64,000 bases of DNA from Bdellovibrio sp. GT3 (GTDB taxonomy: Bacteria > Bdellovibrionota > Bdellovibrionia > Bdellovibrionales > Bdellovibrionaceae), in contig NZ_JBBNAD010000005.1 of the NCBI RefSeq assembly GCF_037996765.1, positions 1,086,001 through 1,150,000 of the forward strand. Reading direction: 5' to 3'. Of this stretch, positions 1 to 7,688 are shown in pieces; the stretch's first letter is position 1, and each line of letters starts with the position of its first letter. Under the pieces are notes generated by a model, which worked only from the letters and a program-made list of their open reading frames with translations, was not told the DNA's origin and ran no database searches. The translations under genes and the position numbers were made by a program.

Positions 1-1003
1 TTCCCAGGAAGCGATTTTTTGCGACCAAGGCCTCTTGAAGTTCCTGATGGGCTTGTTCCAAGTCATGAGTTTTATCGATGACCATTCTGGAGACGCGGCG
101 GTTTTGTTGCACCAGTACCCAGAAAAGGTAGGAGATAATCAAAGTTATCAGGACGCTCATCAGGCCGGTTATGGTGGAGGCGTTGGGGCCATCCGGCTTT
201 TGAAAATTAAAATGAAAGTGAACCTTCAGGGGGCTTTGCTGAGTTTCCCCGAGGCGAAGCGTTTGCAGAAGGGAGTCACCTTTTTTTGCCTTTGTTTCGC
301 CATCGCCGGTACGGATGGTTTTATTGGTTCCGTCGGATGAAACAATCCAGGATTTCGCGCTGGCGGTGTCCTCGATCTCCAGGGACTCCGTGGGGCGAAT
401 GTCAATTTTTTCAAAAAGGGAAACCAGCGGTGTCGAGAAAACAAAGTAAATATTTTCGCGGCTTCGTGATTGCAGAACATATGTCACCAGGGGAACGCCA
501 TCCCGGTCATGTAAAATAGCGCGGCTGTATTCCTTGTGCGCGATGATGTCAGCGATTCCCTTAAGGACGGCCTCGGAAGACATGTTTCTTCCTTTGGTCA
601 AAGGTACTTGCGAATTGGGCGTGTTGATCCTTGAAATCAGTCTCAATTTGGGAGGGGTTGCTGTACGTTTTCCGACAAGCTGAAAAATAGAGAAGCGTTG
701 GAAAACGGTGTAGCGCAAAGATTGACCCAAAAAAGCCATATCGCGATAATAGTCCATGGGACGGGTGCCGATGTACTCCTCATAGGACTGAATTCTAAGA
801 ACGCTGTTGGAAAGTAATAGATCCAGTGATTGAATCATCTCTCTGGAGCGTCTGATGGAGTCGGCTCTTTGATCCACATATTCACGTTCCGTCATACGTT
901 TGTGAATATAAAATGAAAGAGACAGCCCGCAGACGAGCGTCAGAACAGGTATCCAGAGAAAGAATTTACGGGCTTTTTTCAGAATGATATTAACACGTTT
1001 CAT
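1..1003 (-). CDS. Membrane sensor histidine kinase, N-terminal part
   Basis: The reading frame opens at the ATG at 1003 and is still open at the window edge, giving 334 visible residues. An N-terminal membrane segment (about residues 14-33) is followed by a roughly 240-residue extracytoplasmic sensor region, a second membrane segment (about 280-300) and a helical linker. The last visible residues, AKNRFLG, are the usual lead-in to the HisKA box (NRFL-NISHE-RTP), so the kinase core lies just outside the window. It is divergent from the Hpt gene at 1125, with the OmpR-type regulator beyond, which suggests a phosphorelay. The ligand is unknown. Whether the kinase is hybrid cannot be seen. Confidence 0.85.
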   Translation of the reverse strand, partial: MKRVNIILKKARKFFLWIPVLTLVCGLSLSFYIHKRMTEREYVDQRADSIRRSREMIQSLDLLLSNSVLRIQSYEEYIGTRPMDYYRDMAFLGQSLRYTVFQRFSIFQLVGKRTATPPKLRLISRINTPNSQVPLTKGRNMSSEAVLKGIADIIAHKEYSRAILHDRDGVPLVTYVLQSRSRENIYFVFSTPLVSLFEKIDIRPTESLEIEDTASAKSWIVSSDGTNKTIRTGDGETKAKKGDSLLQTLRLGETQQSPLKVHFHFNFQKPDGPNASTITGLMSVLITLIISYLFWVLVQQNRRVSRMVIDKTHDLEQAHQELQEALVAKNRFLG

Positions 1004-1046
1004 CTGTTACACTCTCGCAGATCTGGGTGAGAACGATGTTAATTGA

Positions 1047-1066
1047 GTTTGAAGGTTTCTTCAAAC
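1047..1066. repeat. Inverted repeat between divergent genes
   Basis: GTTTGAAG, four bases, CTTCAAAC: a perfect 8-base inverted repeat in the 121-base gap between the kinase start (1003, minus) and the Hpt start (1125, plus). It ends 16 bases before a TATAAT box. It could be an operator for either gene or a small hairpin. Confidence 0.5.
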
Positions 1067-1082
1067 CAATTTAAATTCAGCG

Positions 1083-1088
1083 TATAAT
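1083..1088 (+). promoter_or_regulatory. Possible -10 box for the Hpt gene
   Basis: Perfect TATAAT 37 bases before the GTG start at 1125. No good -35 box is visible at 16-18 bases upstream. The place where it would lie is occupied by the inverted repeat at 1047-1066, which would fit an activator- or repressor-controlled promoter. Confidence 0.45.
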
Positions 1089-1124
1089 CGCATTGTTATT
1101 GTAATGCTCATGAAGGAGCTAACA

Positions 1125-1532
1125 GTGGAAACAGATAATGACTTGGTGGGAGTCAGCAGGCAGTTGAAATCGCTGCGAGGGTTTGACTCACACGCATTTA
1201 ATCATTTATTGGAAGATACGACTCCTAATACCGTTTTGCGGATATTGGCGCGTTTTAGTGTATCGTTGAACGAATGCATTCCGGTTTTGGAGCAGGGAGC
1301 TACAACTGGGGACGCCGAGGCAGTGTGGAAGGCGGCTCATAAACTGGCCGGGTCTGCAGAGATGTTGGGGTTTAAGGAGTTTGGCAGAAATTCCAAAGAA
1401 CTAAGCTGGCAACTGAAGCAATCCGCGCATATCGGCGCAAGTCAGGAAGAGGTGAACTTCTACTTGATGCAAGCCCGTGAGTTGGCAAAACAGCTTACGG
1501 ATGTCTTTCCTAATCAGAAGCACTATCTCTAA
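1125..1532 (+). CDS. Histidine phosphotransfer (Hpt) protein
   Basis: A 135-residue protein with one Hpt domain. The phosphorylated histidine is His72 in AHKLAGSAEMLGF, which fits the HxLxGSA pattern of the family. Hpt proteins carry phosphate between a hybrid kinase and a response regulator in the cytoplasm. I chose the GTG at 1125 because AAGGAG (1113-1118) sits six bases before it. The ATG at 1104 would place that ribosome site inside the gene. It lies between a divergent sensor kinase and a convergent OmpR-type regulator, overlapping the latter by 23 bases at the 3' ends. The three probably belong to one pathway, an inference from position only. Confidence 0.85.
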   Translation: METDNDLVGVSRQLKSLRGFDSHAFNHLLEDTTPNTVLRILARFSVSLNECIPVLEQGATTGDAEAVWKAAHKLAGSAEMLGFKEFGRNSKELSWQLKQSAHIGASQEEVNFYLMQARELAKQLTDVFPNQKHYL

Positions 1533-2220
1533 CAGCGGCTTTGTATCCTGCGCTCAGCACAGTCTCCACTTTGACGGAGCTGTCGCTGATCTTCTTGCGC
1601 AAGTGACTGACGTGGGCGTCAACCGTTCTTTCGGTCACATACTTGCCAACACCCCATACTTGATCGATGAGTTGCTCTCGGCTGTAGACTTGCCCTGGGC
1701 GGGCGCAAAGGATTTTCAGAATTTTGAATTCAAAAGGTGTCAGTTCGATTTGAACTGTGCCTGTCTTGGGGTTGCGCAGTTCAACACACATGCGATTTGA
1801 GTCGATATATAGATCACCCAATTGCACTTGCTGAGTGTTTTGCTGATAGGATTTAACGGCACGAAGTCTGGCATCAACACGGGCGCGCAATTCACTGGAG
1901 TTTGGTGGTTTTGAGATGTAATCATCCGCACCGATACCGAAGGCCGCGACCTTGCTGATGATATCATCGTCCGTGCTCAAAATGATAATTGGAACAGGTT
2001 TCGCTTTAAAAGAATCCTTCAGATCCGGAAGGATTTTCATCCCGTTTCCGTCTGGAAGTGAGATATCCAATAATACCAAATCGAAACTATCCCGTCCTGT
2101 TTGCACGATATTGAAAGCATCTGCAATAGATTCGGCTTGAGTTAACGTGTGGTCTTTTAAAACCGAACTCAAGTAAATAAAAAACTCAGTACTATCTTCG
2201 ATGCACAGGATTTTTGCCAT
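1510..2220 (-). CDS. OmpR/PhoB-family response regulator
   Basis: A 236-residue two-domain regulator. The receiver domain (1-120) has the acidic pair E8/D9, phospho-acceptor Asp52 in LLDISLPDGNG and the conserved Lys104 in YISKP. The C-terminal winged helix (about 135-230) shows the typical LTPFEFKIL and REQLIDQVWG segments, and RTVDAHVSHLRKK matches the recognition helix. It is a phosphorylation-controlled DNA-binding transcription factor. The 3' end overlaps the Hpt gene tail to tail by 23 bases. Likely partners are the kinase at 1003 and the Hpt protein; its targets are unknown. Confidence 0.92.
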   Translation of the reverse strand: MAKILCIEDSTEFFIYLSSVLKDHTLTQAESIADAFNIVQTGRDSFDLVLLDISLPDGNGMKILPDLKDSFKAKPVPIIILSTDDDIISKVAAFGIGADDYISKPPNSSELRARVDARLRAVKSYQQNTQQVQLGDLYIDSNRMCVELRNPKTGTVQIELTPFEFKILKILCARPGQVYSREQLIDQVWGVGKYVTERTVDAHVSHLRKKISDSSVKVETVLSAGYKAAVRDSASD

Positions 2221-2318
2221 ACAGGTGGATTTAAGCAGTGTTTTGCGAAATCATCAAATCATTTTAGCACAAAGCCAATCTCCAGGCCCGATCATTAATA
2301 AATCAGCGGGAGGTAGCC

Positions 2319-2777
2319 ATGGAAAATTTATTGGCTCATGAGAACGAAAATATAGAGGCGATTCTTTCTAATATGATGTTGGATACGGAACCACGCCGAT
2401 TCTTGATTGTTGAAGACGACACTGGGCAGTGGCCTTTGTGGGAAAGTATAATTCGATCCGGATTTCCCAACGCTCGAATTGACTGGGAAACTTCGGAAGC
2501 CGGAGCAGAAGCGCTTTTGCGGCATTCATTTCACACCGAGAAGCCTTACGATTTGGTTATTTCAGACGTATTTCTTGACGGCGATGACACAGGTATAGAT
2601 TTGTGGTCCCGATATGGCGAAGCCTCGGATCATTTCGTTTTCGTCAGCAGTATGAGTCTGGGGAATTTTGACTCGCTCTTGCAGTCAGTTAGAAATACGA
2701 CAGACCAATTGCCGTTTTATCTGCAGAAACCTCTGCAGGTACAAAAATGTAAAGAAATTTTACTGGCACTTTTATAG
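2319..2777 (+). CDS. Receiver-only response regulator, paralogue 1
   Basis: 152 residues: a 25-residue lead and a single receiver domain with no output domain. The acidic pocket is E32/D33/D34, the acceptor is Asp83 in LVISDVFLDG, and the switch lysine is in LQKP near the end. A good GGGAGG ribosome site precedes the ATG. It closely resembles the protein at 3168: both share the pattern EDD, P-(L/I)-WE-I-(I/L)-R, F, DW, S, EA after the first strand. The two therefore look like tandem duplicates separated by the HPF-like gene. Single-receiver proteins often act through protein contacts or as phosphate sinks; the partner here is unknown. Confidence 0.85.
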   Translation: MENLLAHENENIEAILSNMMLDTEPRRFLIVEDDTGQWPLWESIIRSGFPNARIDWETSEAGAEALLRHSFHTEKPYDLVISDVFLDGDDTGIDLWSRYGEASDHFVFVSSMSLGNFDSLLQSVRNTTDQLPFYLQKPLQVQKCKEILLALL

Positions 2778-2806
2778 TTTAATTTTGAACCACAGGAGGA
2801 TTCAGC

Positions 2807-3124
2807 ATGACGAATGTAGAACTTAAAACAGACAAAATCGCCCTTCCCGAAAAGGATCAATTGCTCATCTCATGTGGTCGCATATTGGAGCGTCTGACTG
2901 CGACAGCGCCATCAGACAGCAGTATCAGCATGTCCATCGATTCACGTGGTGCTGACTTTATGGTCGATGTGGGAATTGTTTCCGGAGAACTGCGCTTTTC
3001 AATCAGCGCCGATGCAAAAAGTCCGTTCATCGCCTTGGAAAAAGCCAGTAAGGAAGCCTCAGAGCGCATCAAGAAGTGGTCGGCCACCAAGCAAGTGGAC
3101 ACGATGCCCGCAATAGTGGAATAG
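2807..3124 (+). CDS. Small HPF/RaiA-like protein
   Basis: A 105-residue soluble protein preceded by a clear AGGAGG ribosome site. The second half (VSGELRFSISADAKSPFIAL then EKASKEASERIKKW) lines up by eye with the last strand and helix of ribosome hibernation factors: a strand, an S-x-D/E turn, then an amphipathic helix with A-(I/L)-(D/E) and a basic end. The N-terminal half also gives helix plus strand. The similarity is at fold level and weak, so ribosome binding is only a suggestion. It is placed between two paralogous receiver-only genes on the same strand, with 29- and 43-base gaps, so co-expression is likely. Confidence 0.5.
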   Translation: MTNVELKTDKIALPEKDQLLISCGRILERLTATAPSDSSISMSIDSRGADFMVDVGIVSGELRFSISADAKSPFIALEKASKEASERIKKWSATKQVDTMPAIVE

Positions 3125-3167
3125 GGGCATCGATCACAGTAATTCAAATCATGGACAGGGAAGCGTC

Positions 3168-3575
3168 ATGAAAACAAGAATTCTGATTGTCGAAGATGAT
3201 TTATCATTGAAACCCATCTGGGAGCACATTCTGCGCCGGCAGTTTAATGACTTCCATTTGGATTGGTCCGTGAGCTGCGAGGAAGCGCAGAAACTTGTCA
3301 GCTCATCCATTGTGCGTGACGCACCTTACGCTTTAATTGTGACAGATTTATTCCTGTCGGGTGCGGGCACGGGCCTGGATCTGGTTCGATATTTGGCGCG
3401 CGCCGTGAAATCAAGCCCCATAATTCTTGTATCGGTTGTTGAAGAGACAGCACTCCGTGAAAAATACGGAGACTTGCTGTGCCGAATGCAGGTGCTGACA
3501 AAGCCTATCAGCGTTCCTTTGTGCGATCGCGCACTCGATAAACTATTCGGAGTGGACATCGCGTCCTCCAGCTAG
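3168..3575 (+). CDS. Receiver-only response regulator, paralogue 2
   Basis: 135 residues, one receiver domain. The acidic residues are E9/D10/D11, the acceptor is Asp60 in IVTDLFLSG, and the Lys-Pro switch is in LTKPIS. No output domain follows. It shares a distinctive N-terminal pattern (PIWEHILR, then DW, S, EEA) with the protein at 2319, so the two are probably duplicates. The downstream dehydrogenase starts only eight bases after the stop, suggesting the same transcript. Partner and output are unknown. Confidence 0.85.
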   Translation: MKTRILIVEDDLSLKPIWEHILRRQFNDFHLDWSVSCEEAQKLVSSSIVRDAPYALIVTDLFLSGAGTGLDLVRYLARAVKSSPIILVSVVEETALREKYGDLLCRMQVLTKPISVPLCDRALDKLFGVDIASSS

Positions 3576-3583
3576 GTTTAAAT

Positions 3584-4513
3584 ATGCAAAAGCATGCGAC
3601 CATTTTCAAGAAAGTGGTTTTGGTGACCGGATGCACTTCCGGTCTGGGCAAAGCCATATGCGAAAGTCTGATTCGTTCCAGTCGATATCGGGTGGTGGTA
3701 ACCGCACGGGGTCGCTCGTTCATGCGGCTGGCGGAAATTTTCCCTGAAAATGATGATACTTTGCACCTGCCTTTGGATGTCACAAGTGAAAGTGAGATTT
3801 CCAATGCAGTGAATGAGATCTGCCGGCGTTGGGGGAGGATTGATATACTTATTAATAATGCCGGTGTTTGTTTTCGGTCTGTCGTTGAACACATGGATGC
3901 CAATGCCGAAGACCTGCAAATGCGTACCAATTTTTTTGGGCCAGTTAACCTGATGAAATCTGTTTTGCCAATAATGCGTGAGCAGCGCTCGGGTCATATC
4001 ATAAATATCTCGTCAGTGAGTGGCATGGTTTCAATGCCTACGATGGCTTCCTACAGTGCCTCCAAACATGCTCTGGAGGGTGTCAGTGAGGCCTTATGGT
4101 ATGAATGTCGGCCCTACGGAATTCAAGTCAGCATTGTTCAGCCGGGATTTATCAATTCACCATCATTTCGCAATGTCATTTTGTCACGTAAAGCCCGACT
4201 CAGTTACGAGCTGCGCGGCCCGCATTCGGAATACTATGACTCGATGACTCCATTCATTGAAAACTTAATGGGTTATTCCATGAGTCGGCCTGAAGTCGTA
4301 GCCGCAAAAATTTTAAAACTGCTTGAGATGAAGAATCCACCGTTAAGAATCAAAGTGACCTTGGATGCGATTTTGTTTGGATTGTTGCGCAGATTGATTC
4401 CGGGATTCTGGTTTCACAAACTGATGTTCTATTTTTTACCAAGATCCGGACAGTGGGGAAATAAAAAATGGGCTCAGGAGGAGGGACCCCTGAGCCCACG
4501 GAGGAAAATATAA
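3584..4513 (+). CDS. Short-chain dehydrogenase/reductase
   Basis: A 309-residue classical SDR. The nucleotide-binding motif TGCTSGLG is at 15-22, NNAG at 91-94, the catalytic serine is in NISSVSG near 143-144, and the Y157-SAS-K161 motif is intact. These enzymes reduce carbonyls or oxidise alcohols with NAD(P)H. The long C-terminal tail (after about 250) has hydrophobic stretches (ILFGLLRRLIPGFW) that may bind a membrane or lipid, as in retinol- or sphingolipid-type SDRs. The substrate cannot be told. It is the last gene of the receiver cluster; its final codons also contain a terminator for the opposite gene. Confidence 0.85.
   Translation: MQKHATIFKKVVLVTGCTSGLGKAICESLIRSSRYRVVVTARGRSFMRLAEIFPENDDTLHLPLDVTSESEISNAVNEICRRWGRIDILINNAGVCFRSVVEHMDANAEDLQMRTNFFGPVNLMKSVLPIMREQRSGHIINISSVSGMVSMPTMASYSASKHALEGVSEALWYECRPYGIQVSIVQPGFINSPSFRNVILSRKARLSYELRGPHSEYYDSMTPFIENLMGYSMSRPEVVAAKILKLLEMKNPPLRIKVTLDAILFGLLRRLIPGFWFHKLMFYFLPRSGQWGNKKWAQEEGPLSPRRKI
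4462..4498 (-). terminator. Terminator for the coiled-coil gene, inside the dehydrogenase gene
   Basis: TGGGCTCAGG (4469-4478) pairs with CCTGAGCCCA (4489-4498). On the minus strand the hairpin is followed by a run of six T (4463-4468). It is therefore a rho-independent terminator for the gene ending at 4521, encoded within the last codons of the dehydrogenase on the other strand. Confidence 0.75.
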
Positions 4514-4520
4514 TCTGCGC

Positions 4521-5606
4521 TTAAGCTTGAGTCGGCGCTGTAGTTACTGTTGCAGTTGCAGTTGCAGGAGCAGCCTGTTTTTGGGCTGCGTGCATTTGCT
4601 GGATCTGATGAGCTTGCTGCTGAGCCTGTTGTTGCGCTTGAGCCGCTGACACCTGAGCGATCTGAGTTACCACATTCTGAGCATGTTGTGCTTGTTGGTG
4701 GTAGTAATTCAGTTTCGCAACGTATTCTTTCAATGAGATGTTCTCTTGTTTCAGAACCACGGATTGGCTCAGTGTCTGTTGCAGGTGACTGAAGTAGTCC
4801 TGTGCTTCCAGGGATTTCTTATCCAAAGCCACTTTCATCTCGACGATCTTGGTTTCAGCCACAGAAGTCAGATTCTGCAAAACTTCATTCTGCTGTTGCG
4901 CGGATGCCTCGACTTCGCTGAAGGCCGTGGAGATCTTTTCGATTTCCTCGTTCAGGGAAGTGACCGTGGTATCGCGCTCTTCAATTGTTGCCATCAATTC
5001 CGAGTTGGCTTGCTCAAGATCTGATTTGTCCTGCTTCAGCTTTTGAATCTCAGCCTGAAGTTTTTCGTATTGTTGTTCCCACAAATCCTGCTCACGCGCC
5101 CAGGCACTTTTTGCTTTGGCAAACTCCATGGCAGTTTCGTCTTTCAATGCACGAGTCAGATCCAAATCTCTTTGCAGAATTTTGCTTCTTTCAAACATGG
5201 ATTGAGAATATTTTTTTTCTTCGCCTTGAATTTGCAAAGCACGCGCTTTCAAACCTTGAATTTCAAGTTGCAGCTGCAAACTCAATTCTAACGATTTTGC
5301 AAGGTCCGAAGACATCTTGGCATTCGTTGCGCGTTCTGCGCTGAGTTGATCCGCCAACAGTTTCATCTGCGTATCCAACGTTTCAGATCCGTAAGAAAAG
5401 CTCTCTAGCGATTTGATTTTCTCGCGAAGATCTTCTTGTGAACCTTTCAAGTCAGAATTGAATTTCTTCATCTGCTCTTGCATTTGCTCGTACTTTGGCT
5501 GAGTTGGATGATTTTCATCCGCGTCACCATTGGTGCTGAGCTCGTTCAGTTTATTACAAATTTCATCAAATAATTTTTCGTGCTCTGGTACGGATGGATT
5601 TGTCAT
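4521..5606 (-). CDS. Long coiled-coil protein with Q/A-rich tail
   Basis: 361 residues, no signal peptide or membrane segment. Residues of about 40-300 are almost unbroken heptad-like sequence rich in E, K, Q, L and S. The tail (about 305-361) is rich in Gln and Ala, then Thr/Ala. No enzyme motif is seen. A structural or scaffolding role is likely but no family is recognised. A strong terminator lies just downstream. It is divergent from the polysaccharide operon starting at 5701. Confidence 0.75.
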   Translation of the reverse strand: MTNPSVPEHEKLFDEICNKLNELSTNGDADENHPTQPKYEQMQEQMKKFNSDLKGSQEDLREKIKSLESFSYGSETLDTQMKLLADQLSAERATNAKMSSDLAKSLELSLQLQLEIQGLKARALQIQGEEKKYSQSMFERSKILQRDLDLTRALKDETAMEFAKAKSAWAREQDLWEQQYEKLQAEIQKLKQDKSDLEQANSELMATIEERDTTVTSLNEEIEKISTAFSEVEASAQQQNEVLQNLTSVAETKIVEMKVALDKKSLEAQDYFSHLQQTLSQSVVLKQENISLKEYVAKLNYYHQQAQHAQNVVTQIAQVSAAQAQQQAQQQAHQIQQMHAAQKQAAPATATATVTTAPTQA

Positions 5607-5700
5607 AGACTTTATTCTGGTCTATGGACTGAAGTCCGTCATTGAAAAATATTGACAAGACTTATGGCTCTCGATTTAGGTCCAGTGTGTGGAGGTACTA

Positions 5701-6264
5701 ATGATCGTTGCGAAGTTGTTCCGATATGTCACAGCTCTGATTTTCGCTTTCAATTCCATTGCATTTGCGCAATCACATGATTCGCTTGGAATGAGTGATA
5801 TCAAACCACCAGCCCAGGCATCGGAATACATTTTCCGTTCATCGCCTAAAGAATCTCTTATCAGTGTACAGCTCTTGGGTGCGGTTAATCGCCCTGGTAT
5901 CTACTATGTGCCACCATCAACGGATTTGTTAAAGCTGATCACTTTGGCTGGAGGGTCCAGTTCATCCGGTGATATGTCAGAAATCCTGGTTAGAAAGTTA
6001 GAGCCCAAAACTTGGGCAGAAATCAAATCCAAGGCAGTGGAAGAGTATCAAGGTGCCTACGAAGTTGATGCTGAAAAGGTCATCAAGTATGGGGGAGGCA
6101 AACAGTTGAAGCTGGCTCAGGATGATTTCATTTATGTTCCCCAAAAATCCTACATGGTGAGCAGTGACACAGCGAGATCCATCACGATTGTCTCTTTGGT
6201 GCTTGGTATTGCGTTGACGGCGATCCTGATTGATAAGAATTCCGGACAAGGGCTTCACAAGTAA
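5701..6264 (+). CDS. SLBB-domain polysaccharide export-type protein
   Basis: 187 residues with a signal peptide ending near AFAQS. The core (about 45-150) looks like an SLBB/poly-export ligand-binding domain: VQLLGAVNRPGIYYVPPSTDLLKLITLAGG is the typical opening, with DDFIYVPQ closing it. A C-terminal membrane segment (about 160-180) anchors it. I chose the ATG at 5701 because GGAGG (5691-5695) lies five bases before it; the GTG at 5689 would put the ribosome site inside the gene. A TTGACA at 5652-5657 may be its -35 box. It starts a forward exopolysaccharide operon and its stop overlaps the next start by one base. Confidence 0.82.
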   Translation: MIVAKLFRYVTALIFAFNSIAFAQSHDSLGMSDIKPPAQASEYIFRSSPKESLISVQLLGAVNRPGIYYVPPSTDLLKLITLAGGSSSSGDMSEILVRKLEPKTWAEIKSKAVEEYQGAYEVDAEKVIKYGGGKQLKLAQDDFIYVPQKSYMVSSDTARSITIVSLVLGIALTAILIDKNSGQGLHK

Positions 6265-7604
6265 TGATTCACGCCAAAGACGCCCGTATTTTATTTCTGA
6301 TAAAATCTTTGGTGGCGTTAACTTTCCTGTGCAAAGTTTCATTGGGTGGGCTTTTGCCCATCCCGCGGGAGATTCCTTTTTTGATTTTTCAGCAAGGCAT
6401 GCATCCTTATGTAAATGTTTTGCTGACACTGCTTTTGGGAATTCCACTGCTGTTGTTGTGGTTAAGAGTTCCTGTCAGACAACATCTTAGTGGTTTCTAT
6501 AAGCTATTCGTCTTTTTCTTAATGATTATTCTGGCAGTACAAACTCTGCTGCAGATTCACTATGTGAATCCTGATGAGTCCGTGCTTTTTCAATTGGGAG
6601 CAATGTTGCTGTCCCTGTTTATGGTCGGAATATATGGGTTGATTATTCCCAGTTTGTGGAATGTTCAGGATTTTCTTAGGTTTGTGCAAAGGTGGGCGGG
6701 TGCACTAGTTCTACTTTCGTTGATTGTTTTGATCTTGTCTCCAGGATCAGCATTCAAGGGCGGCCGCTTTATTGGCGTCTTTAAGCATATTCCTCATATG
6801 GTTACCTGTGCGACGACGGCGTTCATTTTTTCTATGGGCACATTTCTTTTGGATCGAAAATTGAAACATAAGATTTGGGATGTGTTGATTTTGATCGCGA
6901 GTTTTACCGCCATTGTTCTGACGGGGACCAGGTCGTCAGCGGCAGCCGCAATGTTCGCTTTTCTGTTGACGATGATTCTGCATGAAACCAGAACCTCGCA
7001 AGGGCGCATGTTTAAGGTTATTGTCGTTTCACTGCTGACCACATTCACCTTGTTTTTCGGAATGCAAACCTACCAATTGGCTCACGAAATTGCCACCGGA
7101 CATGCTTCTCTGGGGGGGCGTCAGGCTCAGGATGGAGTGGCCTCGCGATGGGAAGAGGTGGAGCGTGGATCAGAAATCTTTCAGCGTGAACCTTGGTTGG
7201 GGCAAGGCTTGGTATCAAAGTTTGCGTCGGGCAATGAAGTTGATGTCGGTAACTATAACTCCTTTAAGGATCCCCATAATATTTTTGTCTCTGCCGGAGT
7301 GGTCGGAGGTTGGCCACTTTTGGTTTTGGCGGCAATTGCATTGGGATTAATGACCATCGGTGCACTGAAGGCAATTAGATCCTTCAGCATAGCAAAACGA
7401 CAGATTTCAATTTACCTCCTGGCACATGTACCTATTCTGGTTATTTATCACGTCCATCTGTCGATTGGTGGTATGGCGGATAGATTGTATTGGATGATCT
7501 TTGGCTTCGTCGCGGCTGCGGTCTTTGAGGAAGTTCGCTACAAGTCACTTTTAGGCCGCCCTTTTAAGTCTCTTGAACAACCTTTAGACAGTCAAAACGC
7601 ATAA
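6264..7604 (+). CDS. O-antigen ligase/polymerase family membrane protein (Wzy-like)
   Basis: 446 residues with about 11-12 membrane segments. The Wzy_C-type region is recognisable: TGTRSSAAAAM in a membrane helix, then a long periplasmic loop with SRWEEVERGSEIFQREPWLG, GQG and DPHNIFVSAGVVGG. The pattern R-W, P-x-x-G-x-G, H-N is typical of O-antigen ligases and polymerases. These join lipid-linked sugar repeats outside the inner membrane. The start overlaps the SLBB gene stop (TAATG), indicating translational coupling. Ligase and polymerase cannot be told apart from sequence; the neighbouring Wzz favours polymerase. Confidence 0.85.
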   Translation: MIHAKDARILFLIKSLVALTFLCKVSLGGLLPIPREIPFLIFQQGMHPYVNVLLTLLLGIPLLLLWLRVPVRQHLSGFYKLFVFFLMIILAVQTLLQIHYVNPDESVLFQLGAMLLSLFMVGIYGLIIPSLWNVQDFLRFVQRWAGALVLLSLIVLILSPGSAFKGGRFIGVFKHIPHMVTCATTAFIFSMGTFLLDRKLKHKIWDVLILIASFTAIVLTGTRSSAAAAMFAFLLTMILHETRTSQGRMFKVIVVSLLTTFTLFFGMQTYQLAHEIATGHASLGGRQAQDGVASRWEEVERGSEIFQREPWLGQGLVSKFASGNEVDVGNYNSFKDPHNIFVSAGVVGGWPLLVLAAIALGLMTIGALKAIRSFSIAKRQISIYLLAHVPILVIYHVHLSIGGMADRLYWMIFGFVAAAVFEEVRYKSLLGRPFKSLEQPLDSQNA

Positions 7605-7688
7605 AAAGGGTTTCTACCGGATTCTGACGGGGCATGGATTCTGCTTAAGTGGAAGCGTTGTTAATTATTTCGCTAAAGGATGCAAACA

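Noticed and set aside
1104-1124. ATG at 1104 as the Hpt start
   Set aside because: It would put the AAGGAG ribosome site inside the coding sequence; the GTG at 1125 is correctly spaced.
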